Assembly: GCA_002205965.3 (NCBI GenBank)
Contig: NADL03000101.1
Coordinates: forward strand, 186,001-250,000
Length of the DNA stretch: 64,000 nt
Source: Kappaphycus alvarezii
Taxonomy: Eukaryota; Rhodophyta; Florideophyceae; Gigartinales; Solieriaceae
Reading direction: 5' to 3'
The notes beneath the pieces are model-generated. The model was given only the letters and a program-made list of their open reading frames with translations. It did not search any database and was not told the origin of the DNA. Below are positions 33,703 through 45,043 of the stretch, piece after piece. A program made the position numbers and the translations under genes. The first letter of the stretch is position 1, and every line of letters begins with the position of its first letter.

Positions 33703-33875
33703 TTTCTGCTAATCAACAACCATGACTTTCGAAGGTGATATGGAACTGTCCCCGTTTCCATTTTTGGTTGATACAAGTGCAATATGCGGAGGCCTTCTGC
33801 TCATCAAAAACCATGAATTTCAAAGCAGATGATATAGACTCATCCCGTTTCTATTGTTGCTTGACACAATTGCTA
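33703..33875 (+). repeat. Diverged tandem direct repeat, about 90-bp period
   Basis: Copy 1 (from 33703, TTCTGCTAATCAACAACCATG) and copy 2 (from about 33794, TTCTGCTCATCAAAAACCATG) share start, an ATG with TTTC, a CCGTTTC/TCCCGTTTC block and a TTG-TTGATACAA/TTGACACAA end. Copies are roughly 70% alike by eye. Confidence 0.6.
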
Positions 33876-35150
33876 ATATTGACAAATGCAAAATTAAACA
33901 TCTCATGGGGCCGAAACTCACTGTGGAGTGATATAAAGTGACGGCATGGAGCTACTAGAGTATGTGTGGACATTTCAAAATCGGGAGCCCGTATAGCCGC
34001 GCCGTGAGCTGTCCGATTAGCGGTCCGCACGAGGGTTGTCATCATGCCCGAGGTCACCAGCACCGGCAGGCTACTTGGAAAGAAACTTTACTTCATTGAG
34101 AAGAGGCACGGGGGGGGCTTGTTGGGAAGACAGCCTGAGCGCGGCGCAGTATTTCACGACGATTCTTGCAGGCGGTGAGCCTTACTTATCAAATTCGAAG
34201 GCCCTTTAACAGCCAATTTCTCACATGCGTCTTTTTCAAGCCACTCATTTGACGCTGCTCGCCACACACCAGCAGCTCCTCAACTTTCGGATGGAGCGCG
34301 TGCACCGGTTTGTTCTCTGCAGTAACCGTAATGTAACCACACCGCAACACCCTACCGTATATTCAGCCGATCACCAGATGGGTAACAAGGTCGGACAAAA
34401 ATTCTTTCCGAAACTGTACTCTCCTCGCCTTTGATCCTTGCAACTCAGCCAGACAGCTCCACTCGCACCAGTACCGCAGAGTTTCCCTCTAGTTGAAGTT
34501 TCGTTCCTTCCAAAGCCTGTACAACAAGTCGTACATCACATCACAACCCGATACGAAAAACGGTTGACTAGGACATGTCGCGCAATGTCTCCCGATACCT
34601 CAACACACTGAGTACAATTGGTTCTCGTATGCCGAGGAGGAAACAGTGGAGTTTTTGTTGAGCCTTGAACTCGATACCAGCTATAGAACGGGTTGCACAA
34701 GCAGACATTCTAGTGATCTGCGTAGTAATCGTGAAAAGGTTGATGTTGCTGTAGGCAGGGTATGGTCGGGTCGCCTTGTTTGTCAAATTAGTTCATCATT
34801 ATCTAAGTTTGCAAACAGTCGGCCTCCTAGAAAGCAAAAGTTGAGCGTGAATAGCCCGCAAAATGGCACCAGTTTGTGCCCAAGTGGTGAACCATCATGA
34901 CCATTTCTGACTGGATCTTGTTCCCAGGTCGGCTGGGAATGCCTCCACCATCGCAGCTGCCTTTGCTTCCTTTTACGTAAGCGTTTCACAAAAAGCGGGT
35001 ACTAGATCAATAAACGGACTGTGAGACCCAATTCTAATTGCTGTGGACATTGAGCGTTTCTTCGAAGAGCAGGTCTCTCCCTTTGCTGCAAATGGAGGAG
35101 CTTTCGAGATCAAAACGGTGACCAAACGGCTCTTTGACCCTAATGGGGTA

Positions 35151-35362
35151 TTGCTATCCTTTGTCAGAAGCAGCGCTGAATCGGAGCTCCAGCTAAGGAT
35201 AGCAGGAAAATATCGGAGCTGCAGCCTCGATCATCCCTCTCCGTATCAAGTGCTTTACAGGACTTTTACATTTAGCACTTGCTATCCTTTGCCAGTGTTT
35301 GTGTATTTTCCTGGAAGCACGGCGGCGCATTCGCAGAGTCTGCTTCTGACAAAGGATAGCAA
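35151..35362. repeat. 23-bp perfect inverted repeats with a third internal copy
   Basis: TTGCTATCCTTTGTCAGAAG... at 35151-35173 is exactly complementary to 35340-35362. The similarity extends outward imperfectly. A third, direct copy (CTTGCTATCCTTTGCCAG) lies at 35278-35295. The 212-bp unit resembles a small MITE or foldback element. The ATG-led plus frame across it (35043-35435) is probably fortuitous. Confidence 0.7.
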
Positions 35363-35413
35363 GTGGTCATTGCTAAAGTCCTGCAAGGTAACTGATGCGG
35401 AGAGGGATGCAGG

Positions 35414-35743
35414 ATGTTTTCGTGCGAAAAGATAAGGGTAGAAAACCAGTGTAAGGATCTTTCAGGGTTTGTAGACGGTAGCAGGAGTGGCAACTTGCAT
35501 GAACTTCGTTTAGCACACCCAACTTTTGGTCTGCCAGAAAGTAGGTGGCAGCCTTGGAAAAGACCATCAAAGCTATTGAAGTACACATCAGTTGTAGGCG
35601 GGGTAGGTAAAGCATGGCCCACTTTCCCGAAACAAGAGGCATCCAAGATTGCCTACTCTACCGCGCTTACAAAAGCTGCATGTCATTGTAAAAGGGATTT
35701 GCCTTACCCTCCAGTGCCGTTACAATGGCCCTGCATGCAATAG
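35414..35743 (+). CDS. Unrecognised 109-codon ATG ORF
   Basis: ATG at 35414, stop at 35741-35743. The product is basic and Cys/Pro-containing (FGLPESRWQPWKRPSKLLK; ends CHCKRDLPYPPVPLQWPCMQ). Both minus-strand frames opposite are also open over 35272-35646, so the coding strand is not settled. No domain is recognised. It sits right next to the inverted-repeat element and may belong to it. Confidence 0.25.
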   Translation: MFSCEKIRVENQCKDLSGFVDGSRSGNLHELRLAHPTFGLPESRWQPWKRPSKLLKYTSVVGGVGKAWPTFPKQEASKIAYSTALTKAACHCKRDLPYPPVPLQWPCMQ

Positions 35744-36623
35744 ATCTCGCAGTAGTTCTACAATAAAGACAGAAATCGCATGTGGGTGCTAACCTTACCC
35801 ACCGGGGGTTGGGACGGGATTAGTGCAGATCCCCATCTCGAAGGCAATCCGGGAATGATTTGTTGATATCTCCAGTACCCCTTACTGGTGGCGGTTTTGG
35901 GACCAATTGGCGGGTCGCAGCGCTTGACTGACAATTTCAATCATATTCATTCCTGGTGTCGTTGGATTGACGACTTTGATGCCCTTATTACAGTGTCAAC
36001 TATTCTGCAAAGATTCCATCACAGACAGTAGCGACATTCACCTGGGACGAAAAATACGATTTGAGGACCGTACCCAACTCAAAAGTCGCAATGTACCAGA
36101 TCACCATTTGTTCTGCACCAAATCATTTTTTGCACTTCTTTTGCCGCCAATTTTCACTGCTTACCAAAACCTTGTTATCCCCAACGGTTTGCAAACTACC
36201 CTACTGTAATGTGCTCCTTGCATCTTTAATTCAACTGCACACTTTCAACCTACCCAGCGGACATCCCATACACTACGATCTCCCTGCATCCATCCCCGCG
36301 ATCGTCTCCCTTTGCAATTACCTACGCCACTCTTCACAAAGGTCATCACATGCTCAGCTGCTACAGTGCAGCCGCATCAGGTTCGTACCATGATATGTGT
36401 TTCGCCATTCTCTCGCCGACGTCGCCCCGTGTTTGGCGCAAGCACATTCTAATTGCGGCTACACTCCGACCTTCTCAGCATTACAACGTCACAGTTCCAT
36501 TCGTGTCACGGTTTTCTGCTTCAAAGTAGTTAGCTTTTTGCAGCCCACCTGCACACTACACTCATACATACTACAAGCTCAGTTTACTCATCATTGACTC
36601 TGGGAATCGCACTGTGATAATTT

Positions 36624-36812
36624 TCACGCAGTAAACCGTGTCCCGCCTCGACAGCTATGCAGGGCTTCCCGAATGCACTTTTGGTCTACGACTCTTGCTA
36701 CGTCCGTAGCAATAGTGGTACACCACGCATGAACAGGTTTACCCATGTTGACCAGTTCAACTCTATCGCATGAATTTATCTTGCCATACACACACGACGT
36801 CTCAACTCCCAT
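36624..36812 (-). CDS. Unrecognised 62-codon ATG ORF
   Basis: ATG at 36812-36810, stop at 36624-36626. Product starts MGVETSCVYGKINSCDRVEL and is Cys-rich (five Cys). No signal peptide, domain or splice context was recognised. Confidence 0.2.
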   Translation of the reverse strand: MGVETSCVYGKINSCDRVELVNMGKPVHAWCTTIATDVARVVDQKCIREALHSCRGGTRFTA

Positions 36813-37316
36813 CTGACAACTGTTCCTCTCAATACATTGTGTCCATGCACTTCCATTCGCTCTCTACTAATTCTTGCTCGCCACTACTCTGCCCATTATC
36901 GTATCCACTCTCAATACCGCTCGGCCATCACATCTAATAACCCGATTTCCGCACATCTGAAGCCTAGCGTCATGGCCCAAGCGGCTCGCTGACTAGGTTC
37001 ACAAAAGCATGTTCAATCCACTACAATGTGCTCGGAGGCGTGGTCAATTTGCAAACGGCTTAAATGTGTGATGCCGCTCGTGTTTTACTCATAACATCGA
37101 AGACCCGCAAGCATGGGAAAGTGCCACCGAGTTACCAGGCATACAAGATTGAGTATGTTTGACCGCAACTACCAACTCTTCTCTGGCGCTTATCCCCTTT
37201 AACTTTGCCTCCAACCGCTGCCGTTCTACCAGTGCACAATCTCAATCAAAACTCCATAACACAACATCCCAAAGACCTTGTCTTCCTAACCACATCCTAG
37301 AATCCACCGCAACGAC

Positions 37317-38868
37317 CTATCTGATGCTCATTCTACTAGGTGACAACTGCGAGTCACTGTCACCGCTTCCCCTCTTACTTTTGCACTGGGAAACACATTC
37401 CAGAAACGCAAAGTCTCATCTCCTGCCCCGGTTACAATAGTTTCCCCAGAAGGTGACATTGCAAGATACAGCACCCGACACGAGTGTCCCAACAAAGTCA
37501 CTACTTCTTGCTTAGAGTCGGATACTTCCAAACCACAATCTGGTTCTGACTATACCCATGTGTCGACACAATCTCATTCACATTTCGACCACGCCAAGTT
37601 GCATACCTGGCTGCCTGTATCCACCGCAGCTAAAGCGCTACCTGTAATCGTATTCCAAAACGAATCTTCTTGTCTGCAGTTCCCCCTCCTGACGCCACTA
37701 AACCACGGGCATGGGGCGACCAAGCAATTGCCTTGACTGCCGCTTCGTGGTAGGAAAACTTCATCGCTGGTTTCCCGTCTCCAGTCCCACGCCCCGGCAT
37801 TCCAATTCCAAATCAATAACCTATTGTCATTCCCGCCTGAGGCCAATTGCATCTCATCCGGACTCCATTTCAGTCCACATAACCTCCTGCTTGTGTCCAG
37901 ACAGCCTGCCCACGTAGGCCTCCTTGCATCTCAAATCGCGATTCAGAATTCATTATCTGCCCCCGGAACTTAACAAGCCCGAGCTCCAGGCCAAGCAACT
38001 TGCTCTTCCTTCATGACCTCCAAGCGATCTCACCATGGTGCCTGCAGTGACATCCCAAACTTGAACGGCCCCCGTCATTGTCCCCACTGCCAATTCGCCT
38101 CCTGATAAACTCCATCCCACCGAACACACTGGCCCGACGAATTGCAAGTCGCACAGCTTGGTCACCACACTAGTATGCGCCGACCACAGATAGACACAAC
38201 TTCCCAGACCGACTGCCAACACATTCTGGGCGCTCCAATCCACCAGATTCAAGTAGAAATCATCCTGCAGACTAGGTGCATCCAGGACCTTGAACGGGGC
38301 GCGTGCGATCTTGCGAGATACTCGTGAGGGACTCGATAGTTGTAGCAAAGCGCGGCGAGAGTCCGGCAAGGCAGGATGGGGCTGTGGAAAGGACATGGAG
38401 ACGGTCCTTGAGGAAGAAGTGGGGCCGGAGGATTGGAAAAACGTAGCAAATTCTGCGTATGATGTGAGGTTGGATTCGAAGTGGGTGGGGCAGAATTGCG
38501 CCATTGTGTAGGAGCTTGGGTTGTAGATAGGTGGGATGTGGATGACACTCTTGCGCGACGTTGGAAGAACTCGAACGAGGATGACAAGGAGAGGAATGAT
38601 GAGACGTGGAGATGGAAGAGGACGGGGATGGGGGCTATCCAGAAGATGGACTTGAGGAGAAGGGCGTAAGGAGACGGAGTAGGATTGGAAGGAGGATGGT
38701 TGGAAAGAGAGGCGTTATTCTCAGAGTGAGAGTGGGATGTTGAAGAAGGGTAAGGGTGTAGAAGAGAGAAGCGAGAACGAAGATCTTGAGTGGCAGAGCG
38801 ATGCGGGATAAATCTATCGGAGTAGCGGGTAGAGGAGGAGGAGGTTGGACGGAAGAATGAAGATGCAT
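37317..38868 (-). CDS. Fizzy-related/Cdh1 activator of the anaphase-promoting complex
   Basis: WD40 co-activator that recruits substrates to APC/C and drives exit from mitosis. On the minus strand: the C-box DRFIPHR (38819-38799), which docks on the APC/C; YALLLKS (about 38650), as in Cdh1; then the signature APFKVLDAPSLQDDFYLNLV (about 38290). WD repeats follow to about 37390 (SVGWSLSGGELAVGTMTGAV; ASGGNDNRLLIWN; GHSCRVLYLAMSPSGETIVT). A GTAAGA donor at 37378 and CTAG acceptor at 37336 bound a 43-nt intron before RMSIR and the stop (37319-37317), giving the Ile-Arg tail that binds the APC/C TPR subunit. That join needs one A fewer in the preceding AAAA run. There are at least six further frame changes, several at homopolymers. 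The start is uncertain; ATG 38868 is one base out of frame with the C-box. Confidence 0.85.
37336..37378 (-). other. 43-nt intron candidate in the fizzy-related gene
   Basis: GTAAGAGGGG donor and CACCTAG acceptor. Splicing here is supported by the invariant family C-terminus (Ile-Arg) appearing right after the acceptor. Without splicing the protein would end RSCHLVE, which is not a family tail. Confidence 0.5.
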
Positions 38869-38869
38869 G

Positions 38870-41560
38870 ATGGCGGAAGAATCGACGGAAGTATGGGAAG
38901 ATTTCCGCAAGATGATGATGTTGTGGAAATGGGAACGAGAAAGGGGAAGGGAGGAAAGTGTGATCGGTGCGTCGGTTGGTAAGTGGGGAGGTGGGTGAGG
39001 AATGGCCCGTTTGGTTTAAGAAGAGGATGGCATGTATGGAAAAGTACAAGGGGAAAGGGAGGGATGGGAAGTAGGGGACGAAAAGGGAAGGGAGGGCGGG
39101 AAAATGGACGGGGAGTAACGGGACGATAGACGAGGGGAAGGAGGGATGATGTGTGATATGCGGAAAGAAGTGAGCGCCGCTGATTTGGACGATGGCGGCG
39201 TGGAAGTGGTACCGGAGTTGGGTGATGAGGGCTGATTTGGCAGTTGGCTATGAAGTCGGGTACAGTGCTGTACACTACTGTACTTTAATTGGGTCACATC
39301 TACTACACGTGTCGAAATTAGTGAAAAAAAAGGAAGCATCGTTTGATTTGGTGAAAAAAGTTACTTTTTTTTTCGTTGGAGGCAGATTGCGGTTACCACA
39401 AGTTGCCTTTTCCCTACCATGCGAAACGTCGACGGCATCACAAAACGGCATCATCTCTCAACTGGCACATCGCGACAGTTTGGCACTCCATTCCTTTCCA
39501 TTTCCCCCCCCAATCCACACAAAACACAGACCCTGCCTCTCTATCCCCACACCTAGCTACAGTTTTCACAACTCATCCGCGCCACTCACCCCCCCATTGT
39601 CCCTGCGCTTCCGCACCCTTCCGCAATCACCCGTCCACCGTCGTTTTCTCGTCCATCTCCCGTGCTACATTTCCTGCACTGAAACTTGTGTGTGCTTGCA
39701 CGCTGCATACTCTGCATGCATTTAGGGCAGCTTGGTTGACTTAAATGCGCCCACCCTCATGGACAAATCCCCGGAAAATGAATCCAGCACACCTGGCAAG
39801 GTATTCGTTCGAATGAATTGATTCCACCGCGTATTTCACGCACATCGAAAATGTAGGAAACGCTTCACCTGCGTGCTTTACCGGCATATCTTCAGCCTGC
39901 TTTCGTCGCCCTCATCAAAGTCGATCGGTTCCTTTTGCGGAATCGTTGCTCAATTAATCCATTGCCAATCAACGAGAAAGTTCCGTAGAGTTTTGTGTAA
40001 TATGTTAGTACATTGATTTGCATTGCGCATTACAGTAAATAACACTAAAAGGTTGTCGGCCAGTCGCTTCACCGCACAGTGCAGTCACACTCGCAGCCAA
40101 ATTCTGTACATTACAGTATTATTCTGTACATTACAGTATTACTGTGCGGTATGCAGTACAAGGCATACAAAGTTTTTTTGTTGAATATTTTATGCGTTAT
40201 ATACACTGCGGTCGTTGGGGCACCCGAGCTGCCCCAATACGGAGAGGTAATATAACGGTCTTAAAGACCATGATGGTGAATTTTATTGGCCAAAACGTGT
40301 TCTCAGTTGGGTCCTGACAGTACGGTCAAAATTGCATACCAAGCCCGTCGAGTTTACGATGAGGGTAGAAAATGCATTACAGTTATTCTCAAGCTTCAAA
40401 ACTAAATTTTCTCTCAAAGTAGCATCTCGAAAGAAATAAGATCGCTCGTTTTACGCAGCCCCGTTTTTCTGAGCGTATATCAGCCCGCACTGCATACCGC
40501 CTCATCTCGTATCAGAACTTCAAATTTCTGAGGACTTCACCGCATTTTGAACACTATCGCTTTGTGCTCAATTAAGAACCAAAGAGACCGTTGTGCAATT
40601 ACTGAGCTCCGCAGCCTGGACACAGATGCTAAATACTGTATATTCCCTGGCACCACCGCCTCCACACCTACCGAGAGCGGGAGGACTTCGAAATGCGTGG
40701 TCTCACAAAATTGTACAAAATTGTTATAACCGCTCAGCACAGACATTTCTTTCAAGCCGCAACCGAGATAAAGAGCGCCATTGTTCATTTCCAAAGTTCC
40801 TCCACATGTTGCAAGGCAGCAGAAATAGTAATCCACCATTCCATTGTCTCCAGACAGAAAATGACCTCAATCAATTATCGAAATTTCAAAAATTTTATTG
40901 CATTCTATGAATACTAGCTGCAACTCAACTCAGGGCTTTATACTTGACTCGTTATCACCACCAAAAATGAGTTTAGCCCTCAGTTCGAGGAATCTTCTAT
41001 TCCATTTTCTTGTTTCATGGCTTTCTAATCGTTCCTCAAAATAATCTGAAGGATCTAAGCAAAATAAGGGGTATAGACCCTGCGCGGCATTCCATTTACT
41101 TCACCACAGATATATGCAGGTGCAACATGCAAAGTCCAGAATACTCTACTGTAACAAACCTAAAAACGATATGGAGTGCGTATAGCGGATATAACCTCTA
41201 CCAGACCCCGTGGGCCAGGTTACAGCGGTACTTCCAACTATCGTGGTGCAGGCGGAGGAGAATTTCCGAGACTACTCGTGCACCCCACTCGCTTGTGAGC
41301 TTATTCACCCAAGAAGTAAGATCCGATGAGTTGGCAGCACAAATATCTGCGTTCTTGCGTTGAAATCCAGCCTTCTAGGCCTCAATTTGATTCCTATCTG
41401 GCGTTCGGAAGTTACAAAACTTACGATACTTGGCTAGTGTGTGAAACAGAGAGAGAGGCCGATGGGGCGCTGCTGCAGGAGCAGTGGAGGCGATGGCAGT
41501 GGATTTCAGATAGTTGGGGGCAAAGGGTCAATGGAGTGTACCTGGATTCCCCCAAGATAT
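38870..41560. other. Fizzy-related upstream region and spacer
   Basis: 38870-39280 is strongly pyrimidine-rich on the minus strand, as expected for a promoter/5' leader of the fizzy-related gene. Its Pro/Ser-rich open frames are likely artefacts of that bias. 39280-41560 has no recognised gene. It contains the 20-bp tandem repeat at 40101 and several TACTGTA-type motifs (39260-39290). Confidence 0.4.
40101..40140 (+). repeat. Two tandem copies of a 20-bp unit
   Basis: ATTCTGTACATTACAGTATT occurs twice without mismatch, followed by a partial third start (ACTGTG). Each unit contains TACAGT, the motif recurring through the window. Confidence 0.9.
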
Positions 41561-41599
41561 GGTGCGATGCGCCTTAGCGCGTCACAGATGCCCTTGAAA

Positions 41600-42440
41600 G
41601 AAAAGCTCTTAGGCAATGAGCGACAGCTAGAGAGCACACCGCTACACCAGGCATTCGGGTCCTGCTTTCCCTTTAAGCAACTTGCGTTGCAGTAGCTCCG
41701 TCCGCGGTCCAAAGACAGAACAAAGTGTTATGCCTTCAGGCAGGGAAGCGCAGACGATGGTGGTAGAGGCTTGGAAGTCTTCGGACGGCTGAAGGTTAAC
41801 CTTCCCTGGGTTGTAAGGCCAGACCGGTGCCGAAGGCTTGAGGATGATCCGAAGATCGAGGTAATCAACAGGAAGACAGATGAAGGCGGAAGCCGGTCTA
41901 CTGGGAAGTCGGACGATAGATTAAGGCGAGGCAGAAGCCAATGAAGCCGGTCTCCGACGGGGTGATATCTTCGTCGATACTCGAGTGGGTGTTTCACTTG
42001 TGTGTAGACGCCAAACCACTTAGGCGCCAAAGGCGGTACCATGACCTAAAAGGGGTAACGAAACGAAACGAAACGAACAAAACAAACGCGTGACCCAACA
42101 GGGGGAACACCGTTAGTTGAACACGCCCGAGCAGAATAAACACGACAATAGCCAAAGATGTCTCGCTCGAGAAGGTAGGATGGCCTCAAGGTCACAAGAG
42201 TTGGGAGCTATGCTCAGAGCCTGCACCGGGGAGCCTCTTTAGTTAGGAGCCGTGGGCTCACGAAACGGCTATAAGTAACAGTTAGATACCTACCATCCTA
42301 CATTAGCTAATCTACAGTAAACTGCATAGTTAGTCATAAAGTGAGTGGCAGGCCCCTAGTGTAGAGTTAGATCTTGGTTAGTGAGTATCCCCGACACTTG
42401 GACCAATAAGAGGGCATGGCCTGTAGTGGTATCAGGTCCA
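41600..42440 (+). repeat. LTR-like repeat, family A, copy 2, with PBS-like end
   Basis: Homologous blocks in the same order as 27520-28215, ending with GACACTTGGACCAATAAG and TGGTATCAGGTCC at 42427-42439, a sequence very like the common LTR-element primer-binding site. A (CGAAA)n run lies at 42058-42080. No internal coding region follows, so this is probably a solo or truncated LTR. No TG...CA ends or target duplication were established. Confidence 0.5.
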
Positions 42441-42899
42441 GGACTAAGGTCCGTTAGGGGCCCTAGGGGGGACACGTGTCTGTTAGCTCACAGGTAGTCT
42501 GTAGCATTACAGTTAGGATTAGCACTGTAAGTGAGGTAAAAATAGATCGAATTTCGATCGTCAAAATTAGGCTTTTGCCAGCAATGTAGGGGCATGTGCC
42601 ATTGCACTACAAAAGAACCCAGATGAGCCCCCTTATTAGTGAAAGTACTGTAACTCTACTCTAGAACTTCTATACTTTGCTAATCAGTAGATATTACTAT
42701 ACAGGAGAGGTGTAACTATGAAATGGTACTATATAGAAAATAACTAAGTAAATAAAACGATGAAGTGGGGTCCCACGTCAAATTTAACCACTGAAGGAAA
42801 TTAAAACACCTATCTGGTTACACTGAGCTTCTAAATTCATCGTAGATGGTAGAAGTTCTCTGTTTGATCACTGTGTATATACAAAATTCCCGTTTCTGC

Positions 42900-44560
42900 A
42901 CGCAGGTCACGTTTTCATACCTATTTAACAGAATATTTTTATCAAATTTGACATTCGAGCATCTGTATGTGACAAATACGAGTTTTTATGCCCAAAAGTG
43001 ATAAGGTATGACAAGTCAACCCAAGACCGTTTTCGTGAATCGATTCTGCACGTCTTTTGCGTTCTAGAGAGCTTTGTCCGAAAAGCCATAGTAACTTGCA
43101 TATGGGACAGCATAGATGGAACGAGAGCAAGCAGTGTACGATATAGCCGTTCGTCCAAATTGTTCTGTTCTGGTATGTACAAAGCGGTCATTTTATGAAA
43201 TTTTTGTCTTGAAGATAGAAAGTGTTGAAATGTAAGCAAATATACGTAACATTGCGGTCGAAGCGGAGTGCTTAGACTCGTTTACTGATGTTTTTGATAG
43301 AATAGCTAGCAAAATGTTGATGAAAATGGAGCGTTTCATCTTTAGTTATGATCGGATAGACGACACTCAAATTTGCGTGGTCGTCGAAGAACTTTCCAAA
43401 GTATGTGGCGTCACCTACTGACTGCAATTTGAGTGGGCCTCCTAAATTCGAATGGAAAAAGTCTAGCTACTATTATAACCTACGATCGGAACTATTTTTG
43501 GAAATAGATGCACGAGTTTATTTTCCCAGCACACACACATCCGTATTCTGAAGATGGGCCATTGTCTTTTGCAAAGTTTGAAGGTTAAAGTTCAAGCCCA
43601 CACTCATTTTAGCCAAAGAAAAAAAAGTGTTTAAACTTGGCGAATATTTCGTGCGAATTCTTGAGAGAACCTTTGTGAACTACAGGGACGACGTAAAACG
43701 TTTCAAGCACGTATAGGTCTCCTTGAATTTGGGCAGTGACTTTGGTGCATTGATTCTTCTCTACTGTGCCCTTATCAAGAAAGGAACTCAAAATTGAGTC
43801 CATTATAGACTATCTTGCACGCATAAATTAGGGAAAAGGCGAAACATGGAAACTGAAGCACATTGAGTGATCTTTTAGGAATATTTGACTCCTCCCACTG
43901 CAAGCATCGTGAAAATGTTTCCGACTCCGGCCACTACTGCGCAAGCTTTGGTTCCAATCTAGGCGCGGCTGTTTGATACCTCTCTATATTCAGAGAAGAG
44001 ACTCTTGTCTGATTTAATGTGAGCGGGGCATAGAGAGTTGATAAGCCAAGTTCCTGACGTTATAATGAAAACAGAGGTATGCATTCTGGTTCATCAGACA
44101 GAAGTACTCGACTTCATTAACTTCGGGATCGTGATTCCCTGAAGAAATCATCGCGGTATCCTTGTGTGACTGCTAACGTGAGTTTTAGTAGTTAGAGGCG
44201 GTCTTTTTCAGTTTATATAGTTTCTATAGCACTGCGGAGCGGAGTGTCCCTTGTTATAACAATTAGTGCATGTCAAAGAGAAACAAATATCGGCTTGGGA
44301 ACCTGCCAAAGAAGAGATGAACTTGAAGGAATCTGCATTCTATAAAGATTCATCGATGCCAGTTATTCCTCTTGGAGTAGACGACTTCTGAAATTATTTA
44401 ATCCGAACTTGCAGTAATCAGATTCGAGAGCCTCAAAAAGTAACAATAAGTCTTTTAAATATTTGCAAAAGACATTTAATTAAAGAAATAGCCATATATT
44501 TGGTAATCAATTGCGACTAAATTGACTTTAAGAGAATTGAAAGATGTCTCACATACCCCA
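42900..44560 (-). mobile_element. Ty1/copia fossil B1 (gag to integrase), AT-rich
   Basis: On the minus strand from right to left: a Gag region with a CCHC zinc knuckle pattern (CTNCYNKGHSAPQC) near 44260, a gag-pre-integrase piece (DLYVLETFYVV) near 43700, and an integrase piece (HKMTALYIPEQNNLDERLYR) near 43190. The same arrangement and clear nucleotide similarity recur at 52790-54460 (B2). It is strongly decayed with many breaks, and no LTR was confirmed. Confidence 0.75.
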
Positions 44561-44647
44561 TCCACTGCAGAACGTGAAACAAAAGGAATTTTCATGAAGG
44601 GTTACAATGAAAAGATATAACATCGATCAGGACAAGATTAGAAAATT

Positions 44648-45043
44648 ATGATAAAGGGGAGAAGAAGAGCTAGAAGAGCACAAACTTTAAGAGCTCCGAG
44701 ATCAAGAAAATTGATCTTTTCAACTGATAATTGTATTTTTAGGCACTTCGCTAAGCATTTTAATAACGGCGAAGCACAAGCGAGACGAGTTCAGGAGCGA
44801 AAACAGCGCAAACATGGAATCATCGAGATCTCAAAAATTAAAATCTTTTCAACGAGTTACTGTAACTTTTGGCAATTCTGTAAGTTATGTGACGACGGAG
44901 GAGACATGGAAAATGGCGAGAACGACAAAAATAGTAAGAATAGACTAAGATCAACGGAATTGGAAAAGAGAGAGTTTGGGGAATTTGGCAGGGAGAAGAC
45001 ATTGATCATGGACCGTGCAATCAAGAAAAACATAGAAAAGTAG
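44648..45043 (+). CDS. Unrecognised 131-codon basic ORF with internal duplication
   Basis: ATG at 44648 and stop at 45041-45043. The protein is very basic and has two similar halves: one with RKLIFSTDNCIFRHF, the other with SKIKIFSTSYCNFWQFCK. The DNA shows the same approximate 130-bp duplication. No family is recognised. It lies in the leader side of copia fossil B1 but on the opposite strand, so it may simply be open sequence in repeat DNA. Confidence 0.3.
   Translation: MIKGRRRARRAQTLRAPRSRKLIFSTDNCIFRHFAKHFNNGEAQARRVQERKQRKHGIIEISKIKIFSTSYCNFWQFCKLCDDGGDMENGENDKNSKNRLRSTELEKREFGEFGREKTLIMDRAIKKNIEK

Larger units (their letters stand above)
32590..37310. other. Spacer with repeats and unassigned ORFs
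   Basis: No recognised gene over 4.7 kb. It contains a diverged tandem repeat (33703-33875), an inverted-repeat structure (35151-35362), a 109-codon plus-strand ATG ORF (35414-35743) and a 62-codon minus-strand ATG ORF (36624-36812). The GC-rich segment near 33960-34100 has a long open minus frame without a known domain. Confidence 0.4.

Noticed and set aside
33721-33810. Peptide FPFLVDTSAICGG resembling an aspartic-protease active site
   Set aside because: It is short, isolated, inside a tandem repeat, and lacks any of the other protease motifs.
35272-35646. Minus-strand frame with DVYFNSFDGLFQG suggesting a Ty3-type RT
   Set aside because: The expected following motif (KLDLxSGY) is absent in every frame, so the resemblance is not supported.
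38870-39340. Long Pro/Ser-rich minus-strand frames upstream of the fizzy-related gene
   Set aside because: The sequence is a pyrimidine-rich leader in which all three frames stay open by composition. No domain is visible.
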